DNA of 64,000 nucleotides from Streptococcus sp. Marseille-Q6470 (GTDB lineage: Bacteria > Bacillota > Bacilli > Lactobacillales > Streptococcaceae): assembly GCF_946902905.1 (NCBI RefSeq), contig NZ_OX336385.1, positions 1,484,501 to 1,548,500 of the forward strand, in the 5' to 3' direction. The notes below the pieces were generated by a model. The model was given only the letters and a program-made list of their open reading frames with translations, was not told the DNA's origin and did not search any database. Positions 8,202-21,887 of the stretch are shown piece after piece. The number at the start of each line of letters is the position of its first letter. The stretch's first letter is position 1. The position numbers and the translations under genes were made by a program.

Positions 8202-10715
8202 ATGGCAAATTTATTAAAAACAATCATCGAAAATGATAAAGGGGAACTCCGCCGCTTAGAAAAGATGGCTGATAAAGTCCTCAAATACGAAGATGAAATG
8301 GCTGCTTTGACAGATGAGCAGTTGCAAGCTAAGACAGAAGAATTTAAGCAACGTTATCAAAATGGTGAAACGCTTGATCAACTCTTGTACGAAGCCTTTG
8401 CGGTTGTACGTGAGGGAGCTAAGCGTGTTCTTGGACTTTTCCCATACAAGGTTCAGGTTATGGGTGGTATCGTTCTTCACCACGGTGACGTTCCAGAAAT
8501 GCGTACAGGTGAAGGGAAAACCTTGACAGCGACAATGCCGGTATACCTTAATGCCCTTTCAGGGAAAGGTGTCCACGTAGTTACCGTCAACGAATACCTT
8601 ACAGAGCGTGACGCGACTGAAATGGGTGAGTTGTACTCATGGCTTGGTTTGTCAGTAGGAATTAACTTGGCTGCAAAATCTCCAATGGAGAAAAAAGAAG
8701 CTTATCTCTGTGATATTACTTACTCAACGAACTCAGAAATTGGTTTCGACTATCTTCGTGACAACATGGTTGTTCGTGCAGAGAACATGGTTCAACGTCC
8801 GCTCAACTATGCCTTGGTCGATGAGGTTGACTCTATCTTGATCGACGAAGCTCGTACACCATTGATCGTTTCAGGAGCTAATGCAGTTGAAACAAGCCAA
8901 CTTTACCATATGGCTGACCACTTTGTGAAGTCTTTGGATAAAGATGACTATATCATTGATATTCAGTCTAAGACAATCGGTTTGTCTGATTCAGGTATTG
9001 ACAAGGCTGAAAGCTTCTTCAAACTAGAAAATCTTTATGATATCGAAAATGTGGCTTTGACTCACTTTATCGACAACGCCCTTCGTGCCAACTACATCAT
9101 GATTCTTGATATCGACTATGTGGTTAGCGAAGAGCAAGAAATCTTGATTGTCGATCAATTTACTGGTCGTACAATGGAAGGCCGTCGTTACTCTGATGGT
9201 TTGCACCAAGCGATTGAAGCTAAAGAAGGTGTCCCAATCCAAGATGAAACTAAGACATCAGCATCGATCACCTACCAAAACCTTTTCCGTATGTATAAAA
9301 AATTGGCAGGTATGACAGGTACTGGTAAAACAGAAGAAGAAGAATTCCGCGAAATCTACAACATTCGTGTTATTCCAATTCCTACTAACCGTCCGATCCA
9401 ACGTATCGACCATTCAGACCTTCTTTACGCTAGTCTCGATGCAAAATTCAAGGCTGTAGTAGAAGATGTTAAGGCGCGTTACCAAAAAGGTCAGCCTGTC
9501 TTGGTAGGTACTGTTGCCGTTGAAACCAGTGATTTTCTTTCTAAGAAATTGGTTGAAGTAGGCGTACCTCACGAAGTATTGAATGCTAAAAACCACTACA
9601 GAGAAGCACAAATCATCATGAATGCTGGTCAACGTGGTGCGATCACTATCGCAACCAACATGGCCGGTCGTGGTACCGATATTAAGCTTGGTGAAGGTGT
9701 TCGTGAACTTGGTGGTCTTTGTGTCATCGGTACAGAACGTCATGAGAGCCGTCGTATCGATAACCAGCTTCGTGGACGTTCAGGTCGTCAAGGTGACCCA
9801 GGTGAGTCACAGTTCTACCTGTCACTCGAAGATGATTTGATGAAGCGTTTCGGTTCAGAACGTTTGAAAGGTGTCTTTGAACGTCTTAATATGTCTGACG
9901 AAGCAATCGAATCTCGTATGTTGACACGTCAGGTCGAAGCAGCGCAAAAACGTGTTGAAGGAAATAACTACGATACTCGTAAACAAGTCCTTCAATATGA
10001 CGATGTTATGCGTGAACAACGTGAGATCATCTACGCACAACGCTATGATGTTATCACTGCAGAACGTGACTTGGCTCCTGAAATTCACGCCATGATTCGC
10101 CGTACGATTGGACGAATTGTCGATGGGCATGCTCGTTCTAAACAAGATGAAAAGCTTGAAGCAATCTTGAACTTTGCCAAGTACAATTTGCTTCCAGAAG
10201 ATTCAATTTCACTTTCAGACCTAGAAAGTTTGTCAGACCAAGCTATTAAGGATGAACTATACCAACGTGCATTGAAAGTCTACGATAGCCAAGTTGCTAA
10301 ACTTCGTGATGAAGAAGCTGTGAAAGAATTCCAGAAAGTCTTGATTCTACGTGTTGTAGATAACAAGTGGACTGACCATATCGATGCCCTTGATCAGTTG
10401 AGAAATGCAGTTGGTCTTCGTGGTTATGCCCAAAACAACCCTGTCGTGGAATATCAAGCGGAAGGCTTCCGTATGTTTAATGATATGATTGGTTCGATTG
10501 AGTTTGATGTGACTCGCTTGATGATGAAAGCACAAATTCATGAACAAGAACGACCACAAACTGAGCATCATATCAGTACGACAGCAACTCGAAATATTGC
10601 TGCGCAACAGAAAGATCTTCCAGCTGATTTGGACCTCAGTCAAGTAAAACGTAATGACTTATGCCCATGTGGATCTGGTAAGAAATTTAAAAACTGTCAC
10701 GGTAAACGACGTTAA
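8202..10715 (+). CDS. secA: Preprotein translocase ATPase SecA
   Basis: SecA drives secreted proteins through SecYEG with ATP. The ATG at 8202 follows AAGGA and gives 837 residues, the pneumococcal length; the open frame extends upstream to 8106 but without support. The Walker A region reads MRTGEGKTL and the DEAD box [12 protein letters not shown]. The helicase motif VI region is [13 protein letters not shown], and the tail ends in the zinc ligand cluster [14 protein letters not shown]. Given the gene order with aroF and acpS this is the housekeeping SecA1 rather than the accessory SecA2. It has its own promoter and a hairpin after its stop. Confidence 0.98.
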   Translation: MANLLKTIIENDKGELRRLEKMADKVLKYEDEMAALTDEQLQAKTEEFKQRYQNGETLDQLLYEAFAVVREGAKRVLGLFPYKVQVMGGIVLHHGDVPEMRTGEGKTLTATMPVYLNALSGKGVHVVTVNEYLTERDATEMGELYSWLGLSVGINLAAKSPMEKKEAYLCDITYSTNSEIGFDYLRDNMVVRAENMVQRPLNYALVDEVDSILIDEARTPLIVSGANAVETSQLYHMADHFVKSLDKDDYIIDIQSKTIGLSDSGIDKAESFFKLENLYDIENVALTHFIDNALRANYIMILDIDYVVSEEQEILIVDQFTGRTMEGRRYSDGLHQAIEAKEGVPIQDETKTSASITYQNLFRMYKKLAGMTGTGKTEEEEFREIYNIRVIPIPTNRPIQRIDHSDLLYASLDAKFKAVVEDVKARYQKGQPVLVGTVAVETSDFLSKKLVEVGVPHEVLNAKNHYREAQIIMNAGQRGAITIATNMAGRGTDIKLGEGVRELGGLCVIGTERHESRRIDNQLRGRSGRQGDPGESQFYLSLEDDLMKRFGSERLKGVFERLNMSDEAIESRMLTRQVEAAQKRVEGNNYDTRKQVLQYDDVMREQREIIYAQRYDVITAERDLAPEIHAMIRRTIGRIVDGHARSKQDEKLEAILNFAKYNLLPEDSISLSDLESLSDQAIKDELYQRALKVYDSQVAKLRDEEAVKEFQKVLILRVVDNKWTDHIDALDQLRNAVGLRGYAQNNPVVEYQAEGFRMFNDMIGSIEFDVTRLMMKAQIHEQERPQTEHHISTTATRNIAAQQKDLPADLDLSQVKRNDLCPCGSGKKFKNCHGKRR

Positions 10716-10733
10716 GAATGACTAATTTTCAGG

Positions 10734-10780
10734 CGGATGCCTAGTGAAAAGTGAATTTTCGCTTGGCGTCCGTTTGCTTT
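10734..10780 (+). terminator. Hairpin between secA and the DAHP synthase genes
   Basis: CGGATGCC at 10734-10741 pairs with GGCGTCCG at 10765-10772, and AG plus GAAAA pair inward with TTTTC and CT around GTGAA. The following GTTTGCTTTAT is a weak T tract. It may terminate secA or attenuate entry into the aro genes; the aroF ribosome site follows closely at 10783-10788. Confidence 0.6.
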
Positions 10781-10795
10781 ATAAGGAGATGGATA

Positions 10796-11827
10796 ATGGT
10801 ATTTTCAGCAAAAAGCCCTAAAATTAATATTGATGAAGTTCGTAGTTTGTCTAAACTAGAAGGACAAGTACTTGCGAACAAACTCCAACGTGATCAAGAG
10901 CTTGAAGCAATTATTCGTGGGGAAGACCAACGCATCTTATTAGTGATTGGTCCGTGCTCGTCTGACAATGAAGAAGCAGTTCTTGAGTATGCCAAGCGTT
11001 TGGCAAAATTGCAAGAAGAAGTCAAAGATCGCGTCTTTATGGTCATGCGTGTCTATACTGCTAAACCACGTACTAATGGTGATGGATATAAGGGATTGAT
11101 TCACCAACCAAATGCCAAAGAAGCGCCTAGCCTCATCAATGGGATCAAGGCGGTTCGTCACTTGCACTATCGTGTTATTTCTGAAACAGGAATGACAACA
11201 GCAGATGAAATGTTGTACCCAGAGAACCTTCCTTTAGTAGATGATTTGATTTCTTATATGGCAGTTGGGGCTCGTTCAGTTGAAGATCAACAACACCGTT
11301 TTGTAGCTAGTGGAGCAGATTTTGCAACAGGTTTTAAAAATCCAACCTCTGGAAATCTCAATGTCATGTTCAACGGTATTTATGCAGCTCAAAACAAGCA
11401 AAGTTTCCTTTTCCTAGGGAAAGAAGTCGAAACTACTGGAAATCCTCTATCGCATGCCATTCTCCGTGGAGCTCTTAACGAGTACGGGAAAAACATTCCT
11501 AACTACTACTACGATAATTTGATGGATACTATTGCTCAGTATGAAAAGATGGGACTTGAAAATCCATTCATCATTATTGATACCAACCATGATAACTCAG
11601 GTAAACAGTATATGGAGCAGATTCGTATCGTTCGCCAGACTTTAATTAACCGTGATTGGAATGAAAAGATTAAAAAATATGTTCGTGGATTCATGATTGA
11701 GTCTTATCTAGAAGACGGTCGTCAAAATGAACCTGAGATCTTTGGCAAATCTATCACGGATCCATGCCTAGGATGGGAAAACACGGAAGCTCTTGTTCGC
11801 GAAATCTACCAAAGACTAGGAGAATAA
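10796..11827 (+). CDS. aroF: 3-deoxy-7-phosphoheptulonate (DAHP) synthase, first copy
   Basis: This enzyme joins phosphoenolpyruvate and erythrose-4-phosphate, the first step of the shikimate pathway. The ATG at 10796 follows AAGGAG and gives 343 residues. Family blocks are ILLVIGPCSSDNEEAVLEYA, the loop KPRTNGDGYKGL and NPTSGNLNVMFNG; IIIDTNHDNSGKQ and GFMIESYLEDGRQ provide metal and phosphate ligands. It is the AroG/AroF (class I alpha) type without a fused chorismate mutase. The second copy begins one base after the stop region, so they are cotranscribed. The longer frame from 10751 would run through the hairpin and is rejected. The letter of the symbol is by analogy with pneumococcus only. 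Confidence 0.94.
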   Translation: MVFSAKSPKINIDEVRSLSKLEGQVLANKLQRDQELEAIIRGEDQRILLVIGPCSSDNEEAVLEYAKRLAKLQEEVKDRVFMVMRVYTAKPRTNGDGYKGLIHQPNAKEAPSLINGIKAVRHLHYRVISETGMTTADEMLYPENLPLVDDLISYMAVGARSVEDQQHRFVASGADFATGFKNPTSGNLNVMFNGIYAAQNKQSFLFLGKEVETTGNPLSHAILRGALNEYGKNIPNYYYDNLMDTIAQYEKMGLENPFIIIDTNHDNSGKQYMEQIRIVRQTLINRDWNEKIKKYVRGFMIESYLEDGRQNEPEIFGKSITDPCLGWENTEALVREIYQRLGE

Positions 11828-11828
11828 T

Positions 11829-12860
11829 ATGGCATTTATCGAGAAAGGTCAAGAAATCGATATTGAAGCGATTAAGGCGGAAACACGGCTATCTGCAGAA
11901 ACCTTGCAACATAAGGAAAATCGTGATCAAGAATTAGCAGATATCCTTTCAGGTAAGGATGATCGTATCCTTTTGGTCATTGGGCCTTGTTCGTCTGATA
12001 ATGAAGAAGCGGTCCTAGAGTATGCCCGTCGTTTAGCAGACTTGCAGAAAAAAGTGGCCGATAAGATTTTCATGGTTATGCGTGTATATACTGCAAAGCC
12101 ACGTACCAATGGTGATGGCTATAAGGGGTTAGTTCATCAGCCAGATACTTCTAAAGCGCCAAGTTTGATTAATGGGTTGCAGGCTGTTCGTCAGCTTCAT
12201 TATCGCGTTATTACAGAAACTGGATTGACCACAGCGGATGAAATGCTCTACCCAGCTAATCTGGTTTTGGTTGATGACTTGGTGAGCTATCATGCGGTAG
12301 GTGCGCGTTCAGTAGAAGACCAAGAACATCGTTTTGTAGCTTCGGGAATTGATGCACCAGTGGGAATGAAGAACCCAACATCTGGAAACCTATCTGTGAT
12401 GTTTAATGCCATCTATGCTGCACAAAACAAACAAACCTTTCTCTTTCACGGCCAAGAAGTTGAAACTTCAGGAAATCCCTTGGCTCACGTAATCTTGCGA
12501 GGAGCTATGAATGAATATGGGAAGAATGAACCAAACTTCTACTATGAAGCTCTCTTAAATGCTATCGGGCGTTACGAGTCTATGGGCCTTGAAAATCCAT
12601 TTATCATGATTGATACCAACCATGATAATTCAGGGAAACAATATATGGAGCAAGTTCGAATTGTTCGTCAAGCTTTGCTCAATCGTGACTGGAATGAAAA
12701 AATCAAGAAGACAGTTCGAGGCTTCATGATCGAGTCTTACTTAGCAGATGGGCGCCAAAACCAGCCAGAAATCTTTGGACGTTCCATTACAGACCCGTGT
12801 CTAGGATGGGAAAACACAGTAGCCCTGGTAGAAGAAATCTATACTACCTTAACAAAATAA
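11829..12860 (+). CDS. aroG: 3-deoxy-7-phosphoheptulonate (DAHP) synthase, second copy
   Basis: A second 343-residue DAHP synthase, clearly a paralogue of the preceding gene with the same motifs (VIGPCSSDNEEAVLEYA, KPRTNGDGYKGL, IDTNHDNSGKQYMEQ) but a distinct N-terminus. The ATG at 11829 almost touches the previous stop (11825-11827), so translation is coupled. Two tandem copies occur at the same place in pneumococcus. They probably differ in feedback inhibition by aromatic amino acids, but which is sensitive to what cannot be told from sequence by eye. A hairpin lies between this gene and acpS. Confidence 0.93.
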   Translation: MAFIEKGQEIDIEAIKAETRLSAETLQHKENRDQELADILSGKDDRILLVIGPCSSDNEEAVLEYARRLADLQKKVADKIFMVMRVYTAKPRTNGDGYKGLVHQPDTSKAPSLINGLQAVRQLHYRVITETGLTTADEMLYPANLVLVDDLVSYHAVGARSVEDQEHRFVASGIDAPVGMKNPTSGNLSVMFNAIYAAQNKQTFLFHGQEVETSGNPLAHVILRGAMNEYGKNEPNFYYEALLNAIGRYESMGLENPFIMIDTNHDNSGKQYMEQVRIVRQALLNRDWNEKIKKTVRGFMIESYLADGRQNQPEIFGRSITDPCLGWENTVALVEEIYTTLTK

Positions 12861-12871
12861 GTGAAAAGGAT

Positions 12872-12896
12872 GGAGTTGGGGGTCTCAACTCCTTTT
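12872..12896 (+). terminator. Hairpin between aroG and acpS
   Basis: GGAGTTG at 12872-12878 pairs with CAACTCC at 12886-12892 around a G-rich loop, and TTTT follows. The acpS start lies only eight bases later, so readthrough must occur, or the hairpin tunes acpS translation. Confidence 0.5.
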
Positions 12897-12903
12897 GAAG
12901 AAA

Positions 12904-13266
12904 ATGATAGTTGGACATGGAATCGATATTCAAGAATTAGCTTCCATACAAAATGCAGTTGAAAAAAGAGAGGGCTTTGCGCAGCGTGTCTTGACAGACA
13001 AGGAAATGGAGCGCTTTGCCAGTCTTAAAGGTCGTAGACAGGTCGAATATTTGGCTGGTCGTTGGTCAGCTAAAGAGGCTTTTTCAAAGGCTATGGGAAC
13101 GGGTATTGGAAAGCTAGGCTTTCAGGACTTGGAAGTTTTGAATAATGAGAGAGGGGCTCCCTATTTCAGCAAATCCCCGTTTTCAGGAAAAGTTTGGCTA
13201 TCGATTAGCCATACAGATCAGTTTGTGACAGCTAGTGTTATTTTGGAGGAAAATCATGAAAACTAG
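12904..13266 (+). CDS. acpS: Holo-(acyl-carrier-protein) synthase AcpS
   Basis: AcpS transfers 4'-phosphopantetheine from CoA to the serine of apo-ACP, activating fatty acid synthesis. The ATG at 12904 gives 120 residues beginning [12 protein letters not shown], with the Mg-binding GIDI motif. The second motif [15 protein letters not shown] holds the catalytic Glu and Lys. The TTG at 12895 would only add three residues. The end overlaps alr by eleven bases. The ribosome site is poor (GAAG), and the hairpin just upstream may matter for its expression. Confidence 0.95.
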   Translation: MIVGHGIDIQELASIQNAVEKREGFAQRVLTDKEMERFASLKGRRQVEYLAGRWSAKEAFSKAMGTGIGKLGFQDLEVLNNERGAPYFSKSPFSGKVWLSISHTDQFVTASVILEENHEN

Positions 13267-14359
13267 TCCACATAGACCAACCAAGGCTCTCATCGATCTA
13301 GGAGCAATCCGCTACAATATCCAACAAATGGGAGCACATATTCCCAAAGAAACTCTCAAATGGGCAGTCGTGAAAGCCAATGCCTATGGACATGGCGCTG
13401 TAGCTGTTGCGACTGCTATTCAGGATGATGTAGATGGTTTTTGCGTTTCTAATATCGATGAAGCTATCGAACTTCGTCAGGCAGGGATTTCTAAGAAAAT
13501 CCTCATTTTAGGAATATCCGAGGTAGAATCAATTCCGCTAGCGCAAGAATTTGATATTACCTTGACAGTAGCAGGATTGGAATGGCTTGAACATGTCCTT
13601 GCGACTGAGTCAGAATTATCCGGCTTAACCGTTCACCTTAAGATTGACTCAGGTATGGGACGCATTGGTTTTAGAAGTGCTAGTGAGGCTGAAGAAGCCC
13701 AAACTATACTCAAGAAACATGGAGCCAATGTCGAGGGAATCTTTACGCACTTTGCAACAGCAGATGAAGAGTCAGATAGCTACTTTAAGCAACAGTTAGC
13801 GTGTTTTCAGGGAATCCTAGATGACTTGCAGGAAGTACCAGAATTAGTACATGCGAGTAACTCCGCAACGACTTTATGGCATGCGGAAACGATTTTTAAT
13901 GCTGTTCGCATGGGGGATTCTATGTATGGTCTCAATCCAAGTGGACAAGTTTTAGAATTGCCTTATGAACTAAAACCAGCCTTGACCTTAGAAACTGCTA
14001 TTGTTCATGTTAAAATAGTTCCAGCTGGGGCTTGTATGGGATACGGAGCGACCTATCAGGCAGACAGTGAACAAGTCATTGCTACTTTGCCAATCGGTTA
14101 TGCGGATGGTTGGACACGAGATATGCAGAATTTCTCAGTTCTGGTGGATGGCCAATTGTGCCCCATTGTAGGGCGTGTATCCATGGACCAAATCACCATT
14201 CGCTTACCTAAGTTTTACCCATTGGGTACTAAGGTAACTTTGATTGGCTCAAACGGTGACAAGGAGATTACTGCAACAGATGTAGCAGTCTACCGAGGAA
14301 CGATTAATTATGAGGTAGTTTGTCTCCTCAGTGATCGAGTTCCGAGAGAATATCATTAA
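13256..14359 (+). CDS. alr: Alanine racemase
   Basis: A PLP enzyme that converts L-alanine to D-alanine for the cell wall. The ATG at 13256 is preceded by GGAGG and gives 367 residues, equal to the pneumococcal protein. [11 protein letters not shown] near residue 36-46 carries the PLP lysine, and the second catalytic base lies in the C-terminal domain around [15 protein letters not shown] is the C-terminal family signature. It overlaps acpS and is followed by recG after 24 bases; the acpS-alr-recG order is standard for the group. Confidence 0.96.
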   Translation: MKTSPHRPTKALIDLGAIRYNIQQMGAHIPKETLKWAVVKANAYGHGAVAVATAIQDDVDGFCVSNIDEAIELRQAGISKKILILGISEVESIPLAQEFDITLTVAGLEWLEHVLATESELSGLTVHLKIDSGMGRIGFRSASEAEEAQTILKKHGANVEGIFTHFATADEESDSYFKQQLACFQGILDDLQEVPELVHASNSATTLWHAETIFNAVRMGDSMYGLNPSGQVLELPYELKPALTLETAIVHVKIVPAGACMGYGATYQADSEQVIATLPIGYADGWTRDMQNFSVLVDGQLCPIVGRVSMDQITIRLPKFYPLGTKVTLIGSNGDKEITATDVAVYRGTINYEVVCLLSDRVPREYH

Positions 14360-14383
14360 GAAACAGAAGGAAAGGAGAGGAGC

Positions 14384-16399
14384 ATGAATTTACATCAACC
14401 CTTGCATGTCTTGCCTGGCGTGGGACCAAAATCTGCAGAGAAATATACCAAACTAGGAATTGAAAACCTGCAAGATCTCTTGCTTTACTTTCCTTTCCGT
14501 TATGAAGATTTTAAGACCAAGCAGGTGCTAGAGCTAGAAGACGGTGAGAAGGCAGTCCTGTCTGGTCAGGTGGTGACACCAGCTAGTGTTCAGTATTATG
14601 GTTTTAAGCGTAATCGCCTACGTTTTAGCCTCAAGCAGGGGGAGGTTGTTTTTGCAGTTAATTTCTTCAACCAACCCTACCTAGCTGACAAGATTGAACT
14701 AGGAGCAACCTTGGCTGTCTTTGGCAAGTGGGATCGTGCCAAGGCAAGCCTCACAGGAATGAAGGTTTTAGCCCAAGTCGAGGATGACCTCCAGCCTGTC
14801 TATCGTCTAGCACAAGGTGTCAGTCAAGCAGGACTTGTTAAGGTCATCAAGACCGCCTTTGATCAGGGGCTGGACCTCTTGATAGAGGAAAATCTCCCCC
14901 AGTCCTTGCTAGACAAATACAAACTTATGCCCCGAAGTCAGGCTGTGCGTGCCATGCATTTTCCTAAGGATTTGGCAGAATACAAACAGGCTCTTCGTCG
15001 AATCAAGTTTGAGGAGCTCTTTTATTTCCAAATGCAATTACAGACCCTCAAGTCTGAAAATAAGGTTGATGGAAGTGGTCTGGTCTTGAACTGGTCTCAG
15101 AAAAAATTAACTGCAGTAAAAGAAAAGTTACCCTTTGCTCTGACCCAAGCCCAAGAAAAAAGCCTGCAAGAAATCCTAACAGATATGAAGTCGGACCACC
15201 ACATGAATCGACTCTTACAAGGGGATGTAGGAAGCGGGAAGACAGTGGTTGCAGGTCTTGCCATGTATGCTGCTGTAACGGCTGGTTACCAGGCTGCTCT
15301 CATGGTTCCGACAGAGATTCTTGCAGAGCAACATTTTGAAAGTCTAGAGAGTCTCTTTCCTGATTTGAAATTTGCTCTCCTAACAGGTTCGTTGAAAGCT
15401 GCAGAAAAACGTACGGTTTTGGAAACTATTGCCAAGGGTGATGTTGATGTAATCATCGGTACCCATGCCCTTATACAGGATGGTGTGGACTATGCCCGAC
15501 TCGGCTTGATTATCATCGATGAGCAACACCGCTTTGGTGTGGGACAAAGGCGTATTTTACGTGAAAAAGGAGAAAATCCAGATGTCCTCATGATGACGGC
15601 AACTCCGATTCCACGAACCTTAGCCATCACCGCCTTTGGAGATATGGATGTTTCTATTATTGACCAGATGCCAGCAGGGCGCAAACCAATCGTAACACGC
15701 TGGATTAAACATGAGCAACTGCCCCAGGTTTTGACTTGGCTCGAGGGAGAAATTCAGAAAGGTTCTCAAGCCTATGTTATCTCTCCTTTGATTGAAGAAT
15801 CTGAAGCCTTGGACCTTAAAAACGCCATTGCTTTATCAGAAGAGTTAACGGCTCATTTTGCAGGAAAAGCAAAAGTTGCCCTCTTACATGGGAAAATGAA
15901 GAGTGATGAAAAAGACCAGATTATGCAGGATTTCAAAGAGAGAAAGACAGATATCCTGGTCTCCACAACGGTTATCGAAGTCGGTGTCAATGTGCCAAAT
16001 GCGACAGTCATGATTATCATGGATGCTGACCGTTTCGGACTTAGTCAACTTCATCAACTTAGAGGTCGTGTCGGTCGTGGAGACAAGCAGTCCTACGCAG
16101 TTCTAGTGGCCAATCCAAAAACTGATTCTGGGAAAGACCGCATGCGTATCATGACAGAAACGACCAACGGTTTTGTCCTTGCGGAGGAAGATTTGAAAAT
16201 GCGCGGTTCGGGTGAGATTTTTGGGACCAAACAGTCAGGTCTACCAGAGTTTCATGTAGCTGATATCATCGAAGACTTCCCAATCCTTGAGGAAGCCAGA
16301 AAGGTAGCTAGCTATATCAGTTCCCTCCCTAATTGGCGAGAGGATCCAGAGTGGCACATGATTGCCTTAAATCTAGAGAAGAAAGAATATCTGGATTAA
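14384..16399 (+). CDS. recG: ATP-dependent DNA helicase RecG
   Basis: RecG remodels stalled forks and Holliday junctions. The 671 residues start with the wedge/OB domain (LPGVGPKSAEKY). Helicase motifs follow: GDVGSGKTVVA (Walker A), IIDEQHRFGVGQRR (motif II), TATPIPRTL (III) and QLRGRVGRG (VI). The tail GSGEIFGTKQSGLPEF is the RecG-specific C-terminal block. AGGAGAGG precedes the ATG. The gene ends the acpS-alr-recG operon. Confidence 0.97.
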   Translation: MNLHQPLHVLPGVGPKSAEKYTKLGIENLQDLLLYFPFRYEDFKTKQVLELEDGEKAVLSGQVVTPASVQYYGFKRNRLRFSLKQGEVVFAVNFFNQPYLADKIELGATLAVFGKWDRAKASLTGMKVLAQVEDDLQPVYRLAQGVSQAGLVKVIKTAFDQGLDLLIEENLPQSLLDKYKLMPRSQAVRAMHFPKDLAEYKQALRRIKFEELFYFQMQLQTLKSENKVDGSGLVLNWSQKKLTAVKEKLPFALTQAQEKSLQEILTDMKSDHHMNRLLQGDVGSGKTVVAGLAMYAAVTAGYQAALMVPTEILAEQHFESLESLFPDLKFALLTGSLKAAEKRTVLETIAKGDVDVIIGTHALIQDGVDYARLGLIIIDEQHRFGVGQRRILREKGENPDVLMMTATPIPRTLAITAFGDMDVSIIDQMPAGRKPIVTRWIKHEQLPQVLTWLEGEIQKGSQAYVISPLIEESEALDLKNAIALSEELTAHFAGKAKVALLHGKMKSDEKDQIMQDFKERKTDILVSTTVIEVGVNVPNATVMIIMDADRFGLSQLHQLRGRVGRGDKQSYAVLVANPKTDSGKDRMRIMTETTNGFVLAEEDLKMRGSGEIFGTKQSGLPEFHVADIIEDFPILEEARKVASYISSLPNWREDPEWHMIALNLEKKEYLD

Positions 16400-16480
16400 G
16401 CTTTTTCTAAGATAATGTTAAGTTTGCTTTTAGGGTGAGTATCTATACTAGAGTCATCATAAAGAAACGAGGACTCTCTC

Positions 16481-16546
16481 ATGACTATTAAAGTAAATTA
16501 CCCAAAGACATTTCAAAAAGAAATTCAACCTTCTCCTAAATACTAA
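16481..16546 (+). CDS. Candidate 21-residue peptide gene
   Basis: A short open frame, MTIKVNYPKTFQKEIQPSPKY, lies alone between recG and the esterase gene. GAGGA at 16470-16474 is a possible weak ribosome site, TATACT upstream at 16444-16449 a possible -10 box, and a perfect terminator begins four bases after its stop. It has no hydrophobic signal segment and is Lys/Pro-rich. Having both a start signal and its own terminator argues for a small transcript; whether the peptide is made, or the RNA itself acts, is unknown. No family is recognised. Confidence 0.4.
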   Translation: MTIKVNYPKTFQKEIQPSPKY

Positions 16547-16550
16547 GAAA

Positions 16551-16572
16551 AGAGCGAAATCGCTCTTTTTAT
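16551..16572 (+). terminator. Terminator after the small peptide ORF
   Basis: AGAGCGA at 16551-16557 and TCGCTCT at 16560-16566 form a tight stem with an AA loop and a run of T. Confidence 0.8.
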
Positions 16573-16576
16573 TTTT

Positions 16577-16590
16577 TAAAACTACTTTCA
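16577..16590 (+). promoter_or_regulatory. Putative NanR operator upstream of the esterase gene
   Basis: TAAAACTACTTTCA differs at one base from the dyad TGAAACTACTTTCA found before nanE and nanL. It begins 69 bases before the -35 box, matching the 70-base distance at the other copies. Confidence 0.6.
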
Positions 16591-16645
16591 GAGGGATTCT
16601 TGCAGGGGTCAGACATTAAATCCACTTTCCGTTTCCCTTTCTTTC

Positions 16646-16690
16646 TTGCATTGCTTCTCCATATGTGCTACAGTTATGATAACGTTTACA
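16646..16690 (+). promoter_or_regulatory. Promoter and CcpA cre site of the esterase gene
   Basis: TTGCAT at 16646-16651, 17-base spacer, TACAGT at 16669-16674 with upstream TGC. TGATAACGTTTACA at 16677-16690 fits the cre consensus TGWAANCGNTNWCA at 13 of 14 positions and sits at the transcription start, a repressing position. Confidence 0.65.
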
Positions 16691-16707
16691 AAACAAAGGA
16701 GAATTCT

Positions 16708-17691
16708 ATGAGAAATCCAGCATTAGTAGAAGAAATGAAAACATATAAAGGAAGAGATGAAGTTCCTCAGGATTTTGATGCTTTTTGGGATGGGGAGATT
16801 GATAAGGTTTCGGTCTTGCCAGATTACCAACTAGAGGAACGTGACTTTCATATTCCAAATGTTAAGTGCTATGAGTTAACCTTTAAAGGTACACGTGATG
16901 GACTTGTTTATGCACGTGTAGTCTTACCAAAATTAGATAAGAAAGTACCGGTTATTTTCCACTTCCATGGTTATATGGGACGTTGCTGGGATTGGACAGA
17001 TATGCTAGCCTTTACCGTCGCTGGTTATGGGGTTGTATCGATGGATGTTCGTGGGCAATCTGGTTACTCACAAGACGGCTTACGTTCGCCTCTCGGAAAT
17101 ACAGTTAAGGGGCAAATCATCCGTGGTGCTGTTGAAGAGAAAGAGCAACTCTTCTATAAGGATGTTTATCTTGATATTTATCAATTGATTGAGATTGTAG
17201 CTAGTCTCCCTCAAGTAGATGAGGGGCAATTGGCTAGTTATGGAGCTTCGCAAGGAGGAGCCTTGGCTTTAGTGGCTGCTGGTCTCAATTCACGTATCAA
17301 GCGAACAGTTGCTATCTACCCATTCTTGTCAGATTTTAGACGCGTGCTAGAGATTGGAAATACCAGTGAAGCCTATGATGAACTCTTCCGCTACTTTAAG
17401 TTCCATGATCCATTCCATGAGACAGAAGAGCAAATCATGGAGACACTTGGCTATATCGATGTGAAAAATCTTGCCCATCGTATTAAAGGTGAGGTGAGAA
17501 TGATTACAGGACTTGATGACGATGTCTGCTACCCAATCACTCAATTTGCCATCTACAATCGTTTGACTTGTGAAAAGAGCTATCGTCTCATGCCAGAATA
17601 TGCCCACGAAGCTATGAATGTCCATGTCAATGACCAGGTTTACAACTGGTTGTGTGGTAGTGAGATTCCCTTTACTTATGTAGGTCATTAA
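16708..17691 (+). CDS. Acetyl xylan esterase / cephalosporin-C deacetylase family esterase
   Basis: An alpha/beta hydrolase of carbohydrate esterase family 7, 327 residues from the ATG at 16708 (AAAGGAG upstream). The nucleophile elbow GASQGG puts Ser at residue 181, the acid is in GLDDDV (about 270-272) and the histidine in YAHEAMN (about 300). These match the catalytic triad layout of the family. No signal peptide is seen, so it acts in the cytoplasm. Its promoter carries the nan-locus dyad, so removal of O-acetyl groups from imported sialic acid or other sugars is a plausible role, though the substrate is inferred. A terminator follows. Confidence 0.88.
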   Translation: MRNPALVEEMKTYKGRDEVPQDFDAFWDGEIDKVSVLPDYQLEERDFHIPNVKCYELTFKGTRDGLVYARVVLPKLDKKVPVIFHFHGYMGRCWDWTDMLAFTVAGYGVVSMDVRGQSGYSQDGLRSPLGNTVKGQIIRGAVEEKEQLFYKDVYLDIYQLIEIVASLPQVDEGQLASYGASQGGALALVAAGLNSRIKRTVAIYPFLSDFRRVLEIGNTSEAYDELFRYFKFHDPFHETEEQIMETLGYIDVKNLAHRIKGEVRMITGLDDDVCYPITQFAIYNRLTCEKSYRLMPEYAHEAMNVHVNDQVYNWLCGSEIPFTYVGH

Positions 17692-17704
17692 AAAAATGAA
17701 AAAG

Positions 17705-17732
17705 AGCCCTGCTAAAACAGGGCTTTCTTTGT
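17705..17732 (+). terminator. Terminator after the esterase gene
   Basis: AGCCCTG at 17705-17711 pairs with CAGGGCT at 17718-17724 around CTAAAA; TTCTTTGTT follows. Confidence 0.8.
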
Positions 17733-17742
17733 TGAGGAGTAA

Positions 17743-17796
17743 AGAAAGTAGTTTCAAAAAGTTTGAAACATAGAAATATATCTGAAAGTAAATTCT
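17743..17796 (+). promoter_or_regulatory. Putative NanR operator region upstream of nanA
   Basis: AGAAAGTAGTTTCA at 17743-17756 is the reverse-complement form of the nan dyad with one mismatch, starting 70 bases before the position of the -35 box. A weaker copy, TGAAAGTAAATTCT, lies at 17783-17796. Confidence 0.55.
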
Positions 17797-17812
17797 ATTA
17801 TAGATTACTAAG

Positions 17813-17841
17813 GCTAAAACTTGGAATATTTATTATATAAT
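17813..17841 (+). promoter_or_regulatory. nanA promoter with poor -35 box
   Basis: TATAAT at 17836-17841 is a consensus -10. The hexamer 17 bases upstream is GCTAAA, far from consensus, which suits an activator-dependent promoter. The leader is about 195 bases and holds a cre-like AGAAAGCGCTTTAT at 18003-18016. No other gene is seen between 17733 and 18041. Confidence 0.5.
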
Positions 17842-17924
17842 AAGTGTAGTATCAATTTGAAAGGAGTAAAATTGTTGCTTGCTTTAAGATATAAAGTAGA
17901 AAAATGCAACAGAAATTCAGATGA

Positions 17925-21731
<3,807 letters not shown>

Positions 21732-21786
21732 TGGCAACGTTGAATCTAAAAAGTCTCCATAAAAAAGACTTAGACTTATATTAGAA

Positions 21787-21822
21787 GGGTCTGTAACGTT
21801 TATTCGTTACAGGCTCTTTATT
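21787..21822 (+). terminator. nanA terminator
   Basis: CTGTAACG at 21791-21798 pairs with CGTTACAG at 21805-21812 around TTTATT; the flanking GGGT and GCTC nearly extend the stem and CTTTATTT follows. Confidence 0.75.
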
Positions 21823-21887
21823 TGTAGAAAGCGAAGATTCTAGTGGAAATAAGCGGATGGAAGGCGATTCAAAGTCGTGTATTTTTC

